44,653 nucleotides of DNA, from assembly GCA_014237975.1 (NCBI GenBank), contig JABACA010000024.1:1-44653 (forward strand), in the 5' to 3' direction. Under the pieces are notes generated by a model. That model worked only from the letters and a program-made list of their open reading frames with translations, did not search any database and was not told where the DNA came from. Source of the stretch: Mariniblastus sp. (GTDB lineage: Bacteria > Planctomycetota > Planctomycetia > Pirellulales > Pirellulaceae). The translations under genes were made by a program, and so were the position numbers. Positions 25,833-34,136 of the stretch are shown one piece after another. The stretch's first letter is position 1. Each line of letters begins with the position of its first letter.

Positions 25833-26316
25833 TGGATTTCCATATCCTGCTGTACGTTCGAAAAAAACGACACGACTCGCAGCTGTCGCGACGCTGATTG
25901 AACAGGCAATCTGCCCGTTCTTCGAACCCCCCTGGTCGCGCACCGTCCGTACGCCTAGGGCGTTGGCGGTTCGGATACGCTTCCACAAAGGAATCATCGA
26001 CGTGCCAATCGTCAAACTTTGGGGAATCCGTAAATTTTATCTCCGTTACCCCTCCTCACTTGCTAGCAACAACCGGGAGCCGAGCCGGGTCCCAAGTTCA
26101 GGCCGCCGCCCGTCCTCGCCTTTGAGCGACCACAACCGACTTGATGCGGGCCGAAAAGACCCATTCCACGACCCATTTGGCGAATTATTTGCCGGAATTT
26201 AGCGGTTTAAGTCCCATTTCAGCCGTTGAGGCAATCCGGCCGAATGGATAAACTACGTGATCAAAAGTTCCCAGTGGTAACTGGTAATTTGCCAGCCCAA
26301 ACCTGACGAGGAAGAA
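25833..26316. other. 484-bp divergent intergenic region
   Basis: The region lies between the TolC-like gene (reverse) and rpmF (forward). Open frames on both strands here are antisense continuations or lack a start signal. A short CCAGT/ACTGG hairpin at 26271-26284 lies 33 bases before rpmF and may be part of its leader. No RNA gene is recognised. Confidence 0.5.
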
Positions 26317-26517
26317 ATGGCCGTTCCCAAACGAAAACACTCGAATTCAAGAAGTGGTAAACGCCGCGCTCACGACAGCTTGCGTGCCAAGCCACTCACG
26401 GTCTGCCCCAAATGCAGCACGACATTGCCAACGCATGTGGTTTGTCCCGGCTGCGGCTTCTACATGGGACGGGTCGTCAACCCGGCCGAAGACCAACTCG
26501 AGGAAAAGACGACTTAA
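26317..26517 (+). CDS. rpmF: Ribosomal protein L32
   Basis: This is a 66-residue large-subunit protein bL32. The start MAVPKRKHSNSRSGKRRAHD is diagnostic. Two CxxC knuckles (C30-PK-C33 and C43-PG-C46) make it the zinc-binding form, as opposed to the cysteine-free paralogue many bacteria induce under zinc starvation. GAGG lies five bases before the ATG. In many bacteria rpmF sits between a YceD-type gene and plsX; here neither neighbour is present, so the usual fatty-acid operon is broken up. An unconvincing open frame overlaps its stop codon. Confidence 0.97.
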   Translation: MAVPKRKHSNSRSGKRRAHDSLRAKPLTVCPKCSTTLPTHVVCPGCGFYMGRVVNPAEDQLEEKTT

Positions 26518-26747
26518 TGGTTGTCGCGATCAACCCAAATATCTGGCCTCGGGGTTCTTCACGATCCCTGGGGCTTTTTGCTTGCGCCTTGATCCGCCGC
26601 AAAGGGCAGCGTGTGATCCAAACTCCGTTGGATAGCTTCGCTGTTTTTGGAATTCGACCGGACCCGGTTTCGCGGCCCGCGCTCCATTCCAGCCTGCCCC
26701 ATTCGATTAGCGATTTAAACACGATTTTGGACCGCACGCTTTCTTAA
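26517..26747 (+). CDS. Doubtful 76-codon open frame overlapping the rpmF stop
   Basis: Its ATG overlaps the rpmF stop as TAATG, an arrangement seen in translational coupling. The product (MVVAINPNIWPRGSSRSLGLF...) has no signal, helix or motif and looks like translated intergenic DNA. No ribosome-binding site precedes it beyond the purines at the end of rpmF. I list it only because of the overlap. The 312 bases between rpmF and the next gene otherwise hold nothing I can name. Confidence 0.15.
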   Translation: MVVAINPNIWPRGSSRSLGLFACALIRRKGQRVIQTPLDSFAVFGIRPDPVSRPALHSSLPHSISDLNTILDRTLS

Positions 26748-26829
26748 AGCCCTTGAATTCTCAAAGCAATCTGTATCAATATCTGATAAAATCCCGAAGT
26801 CATCCTCGCAACCATCCTTTGAGGCAATC

Positions 26830-28086
26830 ATGAGCTCGCAATCCAATCGTCGACAATTCATGGCAACGTCTGCAGCGCTGGCCTCGGTCGTCCCGTTCAG
26901 TGACAAGGTCGTTTCTGCAAAATCTTACAGCCGGATACTCGGATCGAATGAGAGACTGGGTGTTGGCCTGATTGGACATGGGGGAATGGGCGGCGGTCAT
27001 GCCAAGACAATTGCCGGGTTGAAGGAACCGAACAACCTCGATCCGATTGCCGTGGCCGACTGCTGGAAAACGCGGGCCGAATCCGGAGCCAAGGTTACGG
27101 GCGCCCCTCATGCTTACCAGGATTATCGCAAAGTACTGGACCATAAAGAAATCGATTACGTAACCATTGCGACTCCCGAACATTGGCACTGCGACATGAC
27201 TCTGGACGCTTTTGATGCCGGCAAGGATGTTTATTGCGAAAAACCGATGACCCATACACTGGAAGAAGGCGTGCGGGTTTTCAAGAAACAAAAGGAAACC
27301 GGTCGCGTCTTGCAGGTGGGTGTTCAAGGCATGTCGGACGACAGTTATATCTCGGCTCGCAAAGCGATCGACGACGGTGTCCTGGGCCAGGTCGTCCAAG
27401 CTCAAATTGAATACGTTCGACGATACGGCGAGCAGGGGCCTTGGCGGGTGCCCGGGCTCGACAAAAACATGCCCAAGCCGGCTGACCTGGACTGGAATGC
27501 CTGGCTGGGTAGTGCCAAAAAGGCGGATTGGAATCCGAATCATTATTTTGAGTGGCGAAACTACTCCATGTATTCTGGAGGCATTGCCACCGACCTGTTT
27601 ATTCATCGAATTACCCGGATCATGAAAGCGTGTAACCTGTTGTACCCCAACCGCGTGGTCGGAATGGGTGGTATCTGGCAATGGGACGATGGACGAGACC
27701 TGCCCGACAATTTTGAGATGATTTGCGAATACCCTCGTGGGATGACGGTCTATGTACTGGGCACGATGAGCAATCGTGTCGCGATTGACCACGTGATTCG
27801 TGGCTACCGCGGTACGCTCCAATTCAATCCGGAAGGCTGGGTGGCCCGCAACAAGGACGGTGAGGTTTTGGCCGAACACAAAAAATCCGGGGCCGAGGAC
27901 ATCAATCTCCACCACTCGAACCTGCATGCGGCCATTCGCGACGGTGCCGAATTGAATTGCCCCGTAGAACTCGGAATGGCGGGTGTTTCGGCGGTCTGCA
28001 TGGCCAACGAATCGTGGCGAACTGGCCAAATGATGGGTTGGGATCCCAAACTGGAAAAAATGGTACCAGCATCCCAAGTCAGCTAA
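26830..28086 (+). CDS. Gfo/Idh/MocA-family NAD(P) oxidoreductase with Tat-type leader
   Basis: This 418-residue protein has an N-terminal Rossmann domain (VGLIGHGGMGGGH, residues 45-57) and the family EKP motif in VYCEKPMTH (Glu137-Lys138-Pro139). A C-terminal beta-sheet dimerisation domain follows. Relatives oxidise sugars, inositols or their derivatives with NAD(P). The leader SNRRQFMATSAALASVVPF resembles the twin-arginine signals common on planctomycete members of this family, which would place the cofactor-loaded enzyme outside the cytoplasm. The ATG at 26830 has GAGG five bases upstream. The substrate is not predictable. hemL follows on the same strand after about 70 bases, but no functional connection is apparent. 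Confidence 0.9.
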   Translation: MSSQSNRRQFMATSAALASVVPFSDKVVSAKSYSRILGSNERLGVGLIGHGGMGGGHAKTIAGLKEPNNLDPIAVADCWKTRAESGAKVTGAPHAYQDYRKVLDHKEIDYVTIATPEHWHCDMTLDAFDAGKDVYCEKPMTHTLEEGVRVFKKQKETGRVLQVGVQGMSDDSYISARKAIDDGVLGQVVQAQIEYVRRYGEQGPWRVPGLDKNMPKPADLDWNAWLGSAKKADWNPNHYFEWRNYSMYSGGIATDLFIHRITRIMKACNLLYPNRVVGMGGIWQWDDGRDLPDNFEMICEYPRGMTVYVLGTMSNRVAIDHVIRGYRGTLQFNPEGWVARNKDGEVLAEHKKSGAEDINLHHSNLHAAIRDGAELNCPVELGMAGVSAVCMANESWRTGQMMGWDPKLEKMVPASQVS

Positions 28087-28156
28087 CCTTCCCTGCCAGG
28101 GCGTTCGGTCGCCTGTTCTGGCAACACGCTTGATTCAACCAGGATTTATCAAACCA

Positions 28157-29452
28157 GTGACCAACAATTCTCGACAAAACAGTCACAAGGTTTACCAACG
28201 GGCCCAACAATTGATGCCGGGTGGAGTGAACAGCGCGGCCCGCGCCTTCGGTGCAGTCGGTGGAGAACCGATTGTCTTCGAAAAAGGAGAGGGAGCGTAC
28301 CTGCAGGACATCGACGGCAATCGGTACATCGATTACATCGGTTCCTGGGGACCGATGATCCTGGGACACCAGTTCCAGGCCGTCAAGGATGCCGTCCACC
28401 TGGCGGTCGAGCGGGGAACCAGTTTTGGCGCGCCTACCGTCGCGGAAAACCAATTGGCAGAACTGATCATCGAGGCGGTCCCCTCGGTCGAGATGGTGCG
28501 GCTGGTCAACTCGGGCACCGAGGCCACGATGAGTGCCATTCGCGTGGCGCGGGGATTCACTGGCCGCGACCAGGTTGTCAAGTTTGCCGGTAACTATCAT
28601 GGCCATGTCGACAGCCTGTTGGTCTCGGCCGGCAGTGCCGCGGCGACCCTCTCCGTTCCCAACTCACCGGGGGTAACCGAAGGTACCACCCGCGATACTT
28701 TGGTTTTGAACTACAACGACTGCGAACAATTGGCAGCCACCTTCGCTGAACAGGGTGAACAGATTGCCGCCGTGATCCTGGAACCCGTCTGTGGCAACAT
28801 GGGATGTGTCACGCCAACGCCCGAGTTCCTGGCCATGCTGCGGCAATTAACCGAGGCGGCCGGCAGCGTGCTGATTTTTGACGAAGTCATGTGTGGATTC
28901 CGCGTCGCCTACTCGGGAGCTCAGTCTTTGTACGGCGTCACACCCGACATGACCACGATGGGAAAAATCGTCGGTGGCGGTTTGCCACTCGGCGCTTTTG
29001 GCGGACGGCGCGACATCATGCAGCACGTCCTACCAGCCGGCAAGGTATTCCAGGCCGGCACCTTGAGCGGCAACCCGATCGCGACGGCGGCCGGGATCGC
29101 CATGTTGACCGCCTTGCGAGACAGCCCACCCTACGACTATCTGGAACAGGTCAGTCAACAACTGGCCGACGGATTACAGTCTGCCTGTCGTTCGGCCGGG
29201 ATAGAACATTGCCTCAATCGGGTTGGCAGCATGATGACCCTGTTTTTTCAATCGGGGCCCGTCACCGACTGGGATACGGCCGCCAAATCCGATGTGGCCC
29301 GATTCGGCAAGTACTTCTGGGGCATGATCGAGCAGGGCGTTTACATGCCATGCAGTCAATTCGAGGCGTTGTTCGTATCGAGTCAACATTCTTCCGATGA
29401 CATTGCGGCCACCATCGAGGCCGCTCAAAAGATTCTACCGGAACTTAAATAA
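28157..29452 (+). CDS. hemL: Glutamate-1-semialdehyde 2,1-aminomutase
   Basis: HemL converts glutamate-1-semialdehyde to 5-aminolevulinate, the C5 route into tetrapyrroles, using PLP/PMP. The marks are YQRAQQLMPGGVNSAARAF near the N-terminus, ERGTSFGAPT, and the PLP lysine Lys270 in MGKIVGGGLPLGAFGG (Lys265 in E. coli). The length is 431 residues from the GTG at 28157. A TTG at 28130 would add nine residues. Neither has a well-placed ribosome-binding site, so the start is uncertain; the GTG fits family length best. The stop codon is embedded in the A run that becomes the T tract of the opposite-strand terminator at 29451-29478. Other haem genes are not nearby. Confidence 0.94.
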   Translation: MTNNSRQNSHKVYQRAQQLMPGGVNSAARAFGAVGGEPIVFEKGEGAYLQDIDGNRYIDYIGSWGPMILGHQFQAVKDAVHLAVERGTSFGAPTVAENQLAELIIEAVPSVEMVRLVNSGTEATMSAIRVARGFTGRDQVVKFAGNYHGHVDSLLVSAGSAAATLSVPNSPGVTEGTTRDTLVLNYNDCEQLAATFAEQGEQIAAVILEPVCGNMGCVTPTPEFLAMLRQLTEAAGSVLIFDEVMCGFRVAYSGAQSLYGVTPDMTTMGKIVGGGLPLGAFGGRRDIMQHVLPAGKVFQAGTLSGNPIATAAGIAMLTALRDSPPYDYLEQVSQQLADGLQSACRSAGIEHCLNRVGSMMTLFFQSGPVTDWDTAAKSDVARFGKYFWGMIEQGVYMPCSQFEALFVSSQHSSDDIAATIEAAQKILPELK

Positions 29453-29478
29453 AAAAAGCCCCGTTCGTAAAACGGGGC
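29451..29478 (-). terminator. Intrinsic terminator of the TlpA lipoprotein gene
   Basis: An 8-bp stem (GCCCCGTT 29458-29465 with AACGGGGC 29471-29478) and five-base loop are followed on the reverse strand by seven Ts (29457-29451). The T tract overlaps the hemL stop codon. On the forward strand no T tract follows, so it acts mainly in reverse, though hemL transcripts would also end in the hairpin. Confidence 0.88.
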
Positions 29479-29529
29479 GGCTTGAACGGTGGCACCAGTC
29501 ATCCAAAAGCAAAACGAGTGAACCCCATT

Positions 29530-30129
29530 TCAGGGTTTCGATTTCTCGGCTTTCTCAATCAGTTCATTGATCGAGTGGTCCAGGTCCCGCGGGTTGATCG
29601 ACTGAATCACGCCCTTGTCGTCGATCAGGATGATGGTGGGAAACGCACTGATTCCGTAGCTTCTCGAAATCGAATGGCCATCGTCATAAAACGATCGCCA
29701 CGTCAGATTTTTCTCAGCAACCACCTTGCGGATGGTCTCGAGATCGTCATCGGTATTAACACCAACCAATGCAAAAGGTTTGCCGGACAATTCAGAAACG
29801 AGCGACCGCTCGTGATCGTACATGGCACGACAAGGTCGGCACCAGTGGCCCCAGAAATCGAGCATGACCACTTTGCCACGATAATCGCTTAATTTGAACG
29901 ACGCACCATCTAGATCGTTACCTTGTATTTCCGGAGCCAAACTCCCCTCGGCAACCCCGATGGGCAAACCGTTTGGGTTAAAGTCACCCGTAAAACTCGA
30001 CGGGATATCGATATTCGATTTGGATTTGTTTCCCGACCCATCGGATTCGCCCGTTTCCGTTTTGCTGGGACCACAACCAAACGTCATGGCAGCCAACAAG
30101 CTGACCGCAATTAACCAACGCAAATTCAT
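29530..30129 (-). CDS. TlpA/ResA-type thioredoxin-fold lipoprotein
   Basis: This is a 199-residue periplasmic disulfide reductase of the TlpA/ResA class. It has a lipoprotein signal (MNLRWLIAVSLLAAMTFGC, lipid Cys19), a flexible Ser/Lys linker, then a thioredoxin fold from about residue 63. The redox motif is WCRPC (Cys97, Cys100), and the cis-proline is in ISAFPTIILID. Such proteins keep apocytochrome or other periplasmic cysteines reduced. It is single and ends at its own terminator. GAGGAG lies upstream of the ATG at 30129. The intact two-cysteine motif contrasts with the Cys/Sec arrangement of the protein at 15431. Confidence 0.93.
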   Translation of the reverse strand: MNLRWLIAVSLLAAMTFGCGPSKTETGESDGSGNKSKSNIDIPSSFTGDFNPNGLPIGVAEGSLAPEIQGNDLDGASFKLSDYRGKVVMLDFWGHWCRPCRAMYDHERSLVSELSGKPFALVGVNTDDDLETIRKVVAEKNLTWRSFYDDGHSISRSYGISAFPTIILIDDKGVIQSINPRDLDHSINELIEKAEKSKP

Positions 30130-30198
30130 GTTCTCAATCTCCTCATATTCCTAAACAGTTGTTTCCCCATTTTAACCGAGGTTCAGCCTGGTCGGTAG

Positions 30199-30327
30199 TC
30201 AGTCGTCCTGGCCATTTTTTCGGTCCAGCGCCCGAGCACCCAGCGTGATGGCGCCAAAGGCACCGAGAAATGCCAACAGCATCATGATCCACGCGACAAT
30301 CCAATACCCCATACCTGGTGCAAACAT
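30199..30327 (-). CDS. 42-residue membrane protein coupled to the MlaF-MlaE fusion
   Basis: This small product, opening MFAPGMGYWIVAWIMM, has one transmembrane helix (about residues 8-32) and a charged RALDRKNGQDD tail. Its ATG overlaps the stop of the ABC fusion as TAATG. A strong GGAGG lies about seven bases upstream, inside the fusion's last codons, so translation is probably coupled. The open frame extends much further upstream across the ABC gene, but only this part has a start signal and does not clash with a better gene. A regulatory or assembly subunit of the transporter is a natural guess. Confidence 0.65.
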   Translation of the reverse strand: MFAPGMGYWIVAWIMMLLAFLGAFGAITLGARALDRKNGQDD

Positions 30328-31946
30328 TAAACGCCTCCTTCTCCTCCAGCGACCAACCCTTCGTATTCGTAAAACGCAAAAACGAAATGAACAATCAAAA
30401 CGTAAAGGGTTGACCAAAGAATTGTTGATGTTACCGCGCGGCTCACGTCGGTTGTAGAGTACTTGGGCAATCGCCCAATATGATAAGAGATGACAGCAAC
30501 ACCAAAACCGCAAACCAGTAATTTCCCCAAAAGCCAATGCGTTCCTCGATACCAATTTGCCCCGATTTCCATTAAACCGCGATGAAAATGATAGTTCCAG
30601 AAATCGGGCCCCTGTTCCGGGTTTGAATTCACAAATGTAATCAGGCAGGTGGTACTGGCGGCGGCATAGGAAATGAGAGTCAGCAACGGTGTACCGATTA
30701 AAAATGACCACATGATGGGCGACATCAGGTACCCCCGCGGCGCCGCGCCCAGCGTTTTCAGTGCGTCGATCTGGTTGCCAAACTGGCGACCACCAATATC
30801 CGAGGTAACGGCCGCACCACAACGTGCTGCAATCAAAATACAGGCCAATACCGGAACCAGGATCCGGTACATTGCAAATCCAAGTGCCGTTAACAGGTCT
30901 TCCAGCAATAACGGTTCGGTATAGGCCGCATAGGGAAGAAACTTGAAGGTAAAGTAAGTCACCACGAAACCCGAAATGACGCCGGCGATGATCAGATAAA
31001 TCCAGGCAGTCGGTCCAGAAACCAACCGGGCGAAATGCAACAGGAACTTGAAACCCCATTGAGGGTTTTTCCAAATCGGCACCAGGCTCAGAACACCGTC
31101 AACCACCGACCCAGCGAAGTTGGCCGTGCCTTCGAAGAACGTTCCGATCGCGAACTTCAACCGGTCGATCGGACGCACCGGACTAGAAATTTCATTGTCC
31201 TGATGAGCCACTTTGGCCATCCCCTGCAATCGCTCGGGAATGCTTTCCCATTGTTCGGCGGGAACAAGCACCAGGCTGCGTTGCCGCGGATCCAGCAGGT
31301 AGATACGGTCCGCAATCGGCATTAACGAACTGTAATCGTGGGTTACCACGATCGATGTTTTGCCATATTCTCGATGGGTTTGCTGAATCAGGCGAGCGAC
31401 GTCGCGCCCGGTCGAAGGGTCCAGGCCCGAGGTTGGTTCGTCGTACAGGATCGCAGGTGGATTGAAGGCCAATGTCCTGGCAATGGCCAAACGCTGCCTC
31501 TGTCCACCACTAAGACGCGAAGTCGGAACATCAAGTGGAACATCCAGATCCTGCAACAGCTGCTGGGCGGTTGCTACGGATGGATCAACCGCGCTGGACC
31601 TGGCGAAGGCCACATTTTGAATCGGCGACATTTCGTCGAACAGGGCGAATGCTTGAAACACGACACCAACGTCCCCCGCATGGTTCGGCTGACCCTCGAT
31701 GGAAACAGATCCCGTGTAGCTCACACCCCTCTCGTCCCGTTCGATTAAACCGGCCAGGATTCTTAACAGGATGGACTTTCCAACACCACTGGGACCGACG
31801 ATTAACGTGATCTTGCCAGCGGCAAACGAAGCCTCGGCATTCTCCAACAAGGTTCGCCCGCCAGCTGCGACGGTCAAATCTCGAATATCAATACCCTGTT
31901 TTTCGGGAGGGGCAGGGCGTTCGATCGCGTCGCCTGGTTGCTTCAT
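30327..31946 (-). CDS. Fused MlaF-MlaE ABC transporter (ATPase plus permease)
   Basis: This 539-residue protein joins two Mla-type parts usually encoded separately. Residues 18-240 are the ATPase: Walker A GPSGVGKS (51-58), signature LSGGQRQ (145-151) and Walker B ILYDEP (166-171). Residues about 285-530 are an MlaE-type permease, with DIGGRQFGNQIDALKTLGAAPRGYLMSPIMW, the family's coupling-helix region. Mla-type systems move phospholipids or other lipids between inner and outer membrane, fed by an MCE-domain protein. The start at 31946 overlaps the upstream MCE-like gene as ATGA, and the stop overlaps the small protein as TAATG. Three coupled genes thus form one unit. Direction of transport and substrate are unknown. 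Confidence 0.88.
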   Translation of the reverse strand: MKQPGDAIERPAPPEKQGIDIRDLTVAAGGRTLLENAEASFAAGKITLIVGPSGVGKSILLRILAGLIERDERGVSYTGSVSIEGQPNHAGDVGVVFQAFALFDEMSPIQNVAFARSSAVDPSVATAQQLLQDLDVPLDVPTSRLSGGQRQRLAIARTLAFNPPAILYDEPTSGLDPSTGRDVARLIQQTHREYGKTSIVVTHDYSSLMPIADRIYLLDPRQRSLVLVPAEQWESIPERLQGMAKVAHQDNEISSPVRPIDRLKFAIGTFFEGTANFAGSVVDGVLSLVPIWKNPQWGFKFLLHFARLVSGPTAWIYLIIAGVISGFVVTYFTFKFLPYAAYTEPLLLEDLLTALGFAMYRILVPVLACILIAARCGAAVTSDIGGRQFGNQIDALKTLGAAPRGYLMSPIMWSFLIGTPLLTLISYAAASTTCLITFVNSNPEQGPDFWNYHFHRGLMEIGANWYRGTHWLLGKLLVCGFGVAVISYHIGRLPKYSTTDVSRAVTSTILWSTLYVLIVHFVFAFYEYEGLVAGGEGGV

Positions 31947-33241
31947 TGACGAGGCCTCCGTGGAAAATAAAACGGGTCCCGTCCATCTTCTTTCCCACGC
32001 CTCACCTGGATCCGGTCGACCGTCTGGCCGTGACCGGTCGAGCTGCGGATCGGCCGAAGCACAAACCAGCGTTGGTCTTTCTGCATGATCTGGCTGCGCA
32101 ACACCCGCGAAAATTCAGGCGTAATCTGGCTGTCGGGCGAACCGAACAGAGTCTGGCCAATCTTCGTTACCGTCGGTTCGAGCCGACGGTTGGTAATCTC
32201 CAATGCCTGTTGGGCCTCGGGTGTATTCCAGTTCTCAACCAACACCTCGTGCAACTTTTCGTTGTCGACCAAAACATCCTTCATGATATCAGCGGCCAGC
32301 GTCTGGAACTCTTCGTCCCGAATTACCGTGCGGATGCTGTCGGACACGGTTTCCCTGACCTTTTCATTACGGGAAATTTCCGCCAACATCTCCTGCTGGG
32401 TAGCAATAATATCCGGCAACTTCTCCTGGATAATGGGCCGTGCCTTCTCGCCAACAAACCGCTCAAACTCCTTGTGAGTCAGGTTGCGTTGGGGCAGGGG
32501 GGTTTGATCATAAAGCAAACGCCAGCCGAAACGCCAAATCGAGGCCTCCGCCCAGAGTTGCCTGCCGATGTCGATCACCAGGGGTTGCCCCAAACGCTCG
32601 ATGACGGGCCAGATCTCCTGCTGAACCAGCGGCACCAGCTTCTCGTCAACCAGCTCGTCTTGATAACGCTGGCTCAGTTTTTGAATCTGTTGGTCACGAC
32701 GCTGAACACTCTGATGAAACTCTTCTCTCATGATTTGTGTTGCGTCATCAAAGGTCTTCTCCAATACTGGACGAAGCTCTGCCAGAATTTCGGATTGATT
32801 CTCACGGTAGGCGTCGACGACCAACTGACTGATCCGTTGACGCGTGGCTGGCGGCAACATCGTCTGAATCACCCATTCAATGGAGTCCGGAGTGGAATGA
32901 TAGGTCAGTTCCATTCCAGCCAAATCGTCCGGAGCGGCCCCGAACAATTGCGCGTAAGCGCGGGTCGTGGTAACCAGGTCTTCACGGATTGATGCCGGAC
33001 TTTCCACGTGGCAGATGACGCCCACCATTTTCGCAACATCCCCTTCGAACTGCATCACCGGATCGCCCACTCGAACGGGCATTGGCGATTCAAATTCCAA
33101 TTCGACCTGGCTGGGAGACTCGGTCCAATATTCCACTAGCTGTTTCGCAGCGGGAGCCTGTTGGCCCAGATAGCGATTCCACCCGATGCAGGCAGCAATC
33201 GCAATCAGAATCCAGATGATTGCACCGACCCATTTTCTCAT
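31943..33241 (-). CDS. Membrane-anchored MCE-like coiled-coil protein
   Basis: This 432-residue protein has one N-terminal anchor (MRKWVGAIIWILIAIAACIG). A short segment follows (about 50-80: ESPMPVRVGDPVMQFEGDVAKMVG) that resembles the core of an MCE domain (x-VRVGDPV-x-G-x-x-VG). Next comes a long helical, charged region (about 120-330) and a basic tail. MCE proteins dock on MlaE-type permeases and form a lipid tunnel to the outer membrane. Only part of the MCE signature is visible, so homology is tentative, but translational overlap with the MlaF-MlaE gene supports partnership. It is the first gene of that operon. Confidence 0.75.
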   Translation of the reverse strand: MRKWVGAIIWILIAIAACIGWNRYLGQQAPAAKQLVEYWTESPSQVELEFESPMPVRVGDPVMQFEGDVAKMVGVICHVESPASIREDLVTTTRAYAQLFGAAPDDLAGMELTYHSTPDSIEWVIQTMLPPATRQRISQLVVDAYRENQSEILAELRPVLEKTFDDATQIMREEFHQSVQRRDQQIQKLSQRYQDELVDEKLVPLVQQEIWPVIERLGQPLVIDIGRQLWAEASIWRFGWRLLYDQTPLPQRNLTHKEFERFVGEKARPIIQEKLPDIIATQQEMLAEISRNEKVRETVSDSIRTVIRDEEFQTLAADIMKDVLVDNEKLHEVLVENWNTPEAQQALEITNRRLEPTVTKIGQTLFGSPDSQITPEFSRVLRSQIMQKDQRWFVLRPIRSSTGHGQTVDRIQVRRGKEDGRDPFYFPRRPRQ

Positions 33242-33465
33242 GGTTAAACATCCACCCGATTAAAACTCCTGCCCGAACACATACCCAAGTGTTCACGGCA
33301 AAGTTTCACAATTCAAGTGAGTCGTTCGCCCCAGCCCTGCCGGGAGTACACATTAAAAACGAACGGTTTCTAGTTCAGCGATAATTATTTGGGATTTCCA
33401 CACCATTTCAATAGCAACCCGAATGGAATCAATCGGCGTTTACCGTTGGTCGTTAAACGGGGGGA

Positions 33466-33951
33466 CTATTCTTCTTTATCCAAGGCCGATGAGTGATCGT
33501 GAACAATTTTCCAGTCGCCGTCTATTTTCTTGAAGACCAACGAGAAATTGCCCTCTTTCTTTTTGCCTTGGTCATCCAGGTGCCAATTGCCCAGAACCAG
33601 CGCTACCTGACTCGATAACAGGTCAATCTCAAGCCCGTCAAAATGCAGTTTTCCCATCGCTCCAGCTGGATAGCTCTTCTTGTAACGGTCCAATGTGGCC
33701 TGCCAGCCACGAATCGTCTTGCCCCCACTACTGAAGGTCAGATCGTCAGATTTCCAATACGTCTCCATGAAGCCATCAATGTCTTCTCGATTCCAACAAA
33801 ACACCTGCTGGGTCAACAACTTTGTAATATTTTTCTGTTCGTTGTCGCTGGCCTGCTGTCCTGGTTCCGCCCATGCTCCCAACCCCATCAATACGATGGC
33901 GCAGCCCAACGGCTGGATCCAAACACCTTGTCGATTCACTAAACGTTTCAT
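33466..33951 (-). CDS. Exported NTF2-like (SnoaL/DUF4440-type) protein
   Basis: This 161-residue protein has a signal peptide (MKRLVNRQGVWIQPLGCAIVLMGLGAWAE) and a single NTF2-like cone domain: FCWNREDIDGFMETYWKSDDLTF, IRGWQATLDRYKKSYP, and the final strands NFSLVFKKIDGDWKIVHDHSS. These domains bind small ligands or act as non-catalytic modules, and the pattern fits the DUF4440/SnoaL-like group. The ATG at 33951 is chosen because it starts the signal; the frame extends 16 codons further. It is single, 224 bases before the MCE-like gene on the same strand, so it could be weakly linked to that operon, but I see no evidence. Confidence 0.8.
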   Translation of the reverse strand: MKRLVNRQGVWIQPLGCAIVLMGLGAWAEPGQQASDNEQKNITKLLTQQVFCWNREDIDGFMETYWKSDDLTFSSGGKTIRGWQATLDRYKKSYPAGAMGKLHFDGLEIDLLSSQVALVLGNWHLDDQGKKKEGNFSLVFKKIDGDWKIVHDHSSALDKEE

Positions 33952-34136
33952 CTCTGTTTCTCCTAACTTCTCTGAACAGCTCACGTGACCGCATAACACC
34001 CGAATTCCGATGGAACTGGCACAGGATTTTGACGCAATTCTGCCGCCGCATTCTAACCGACAATCGTTTTGTGTGCGCAGCCGGCTGAGACAAATCCCAG
34101 CAGGGGTGTTTCATCAACGCAATGCATTGTCGGAAA

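Noticed and set aside
26800-28077. 425-codon open frame on the reverse strand
   Set aside because: It lies opposite the Gfo/Idh/MocA gene, which has clear Rossmann and EKP motifs; the reverse reading shows no fold features.
30330-31074. Upstream part of a 291-codon reverse frame that contains the 42-residue protein
   Set aside because: It overlaps the MlaF-MlaE gene in another frame; only the last 42 codons have a ribosome-binding site and stand outside the ABC gene.
31946-32992. 348-codon open frame on the forward strand
   Set aside because: It is antisense to the MCE-like gene, which has a start, an anchor and operon coupling on the reverse strand.
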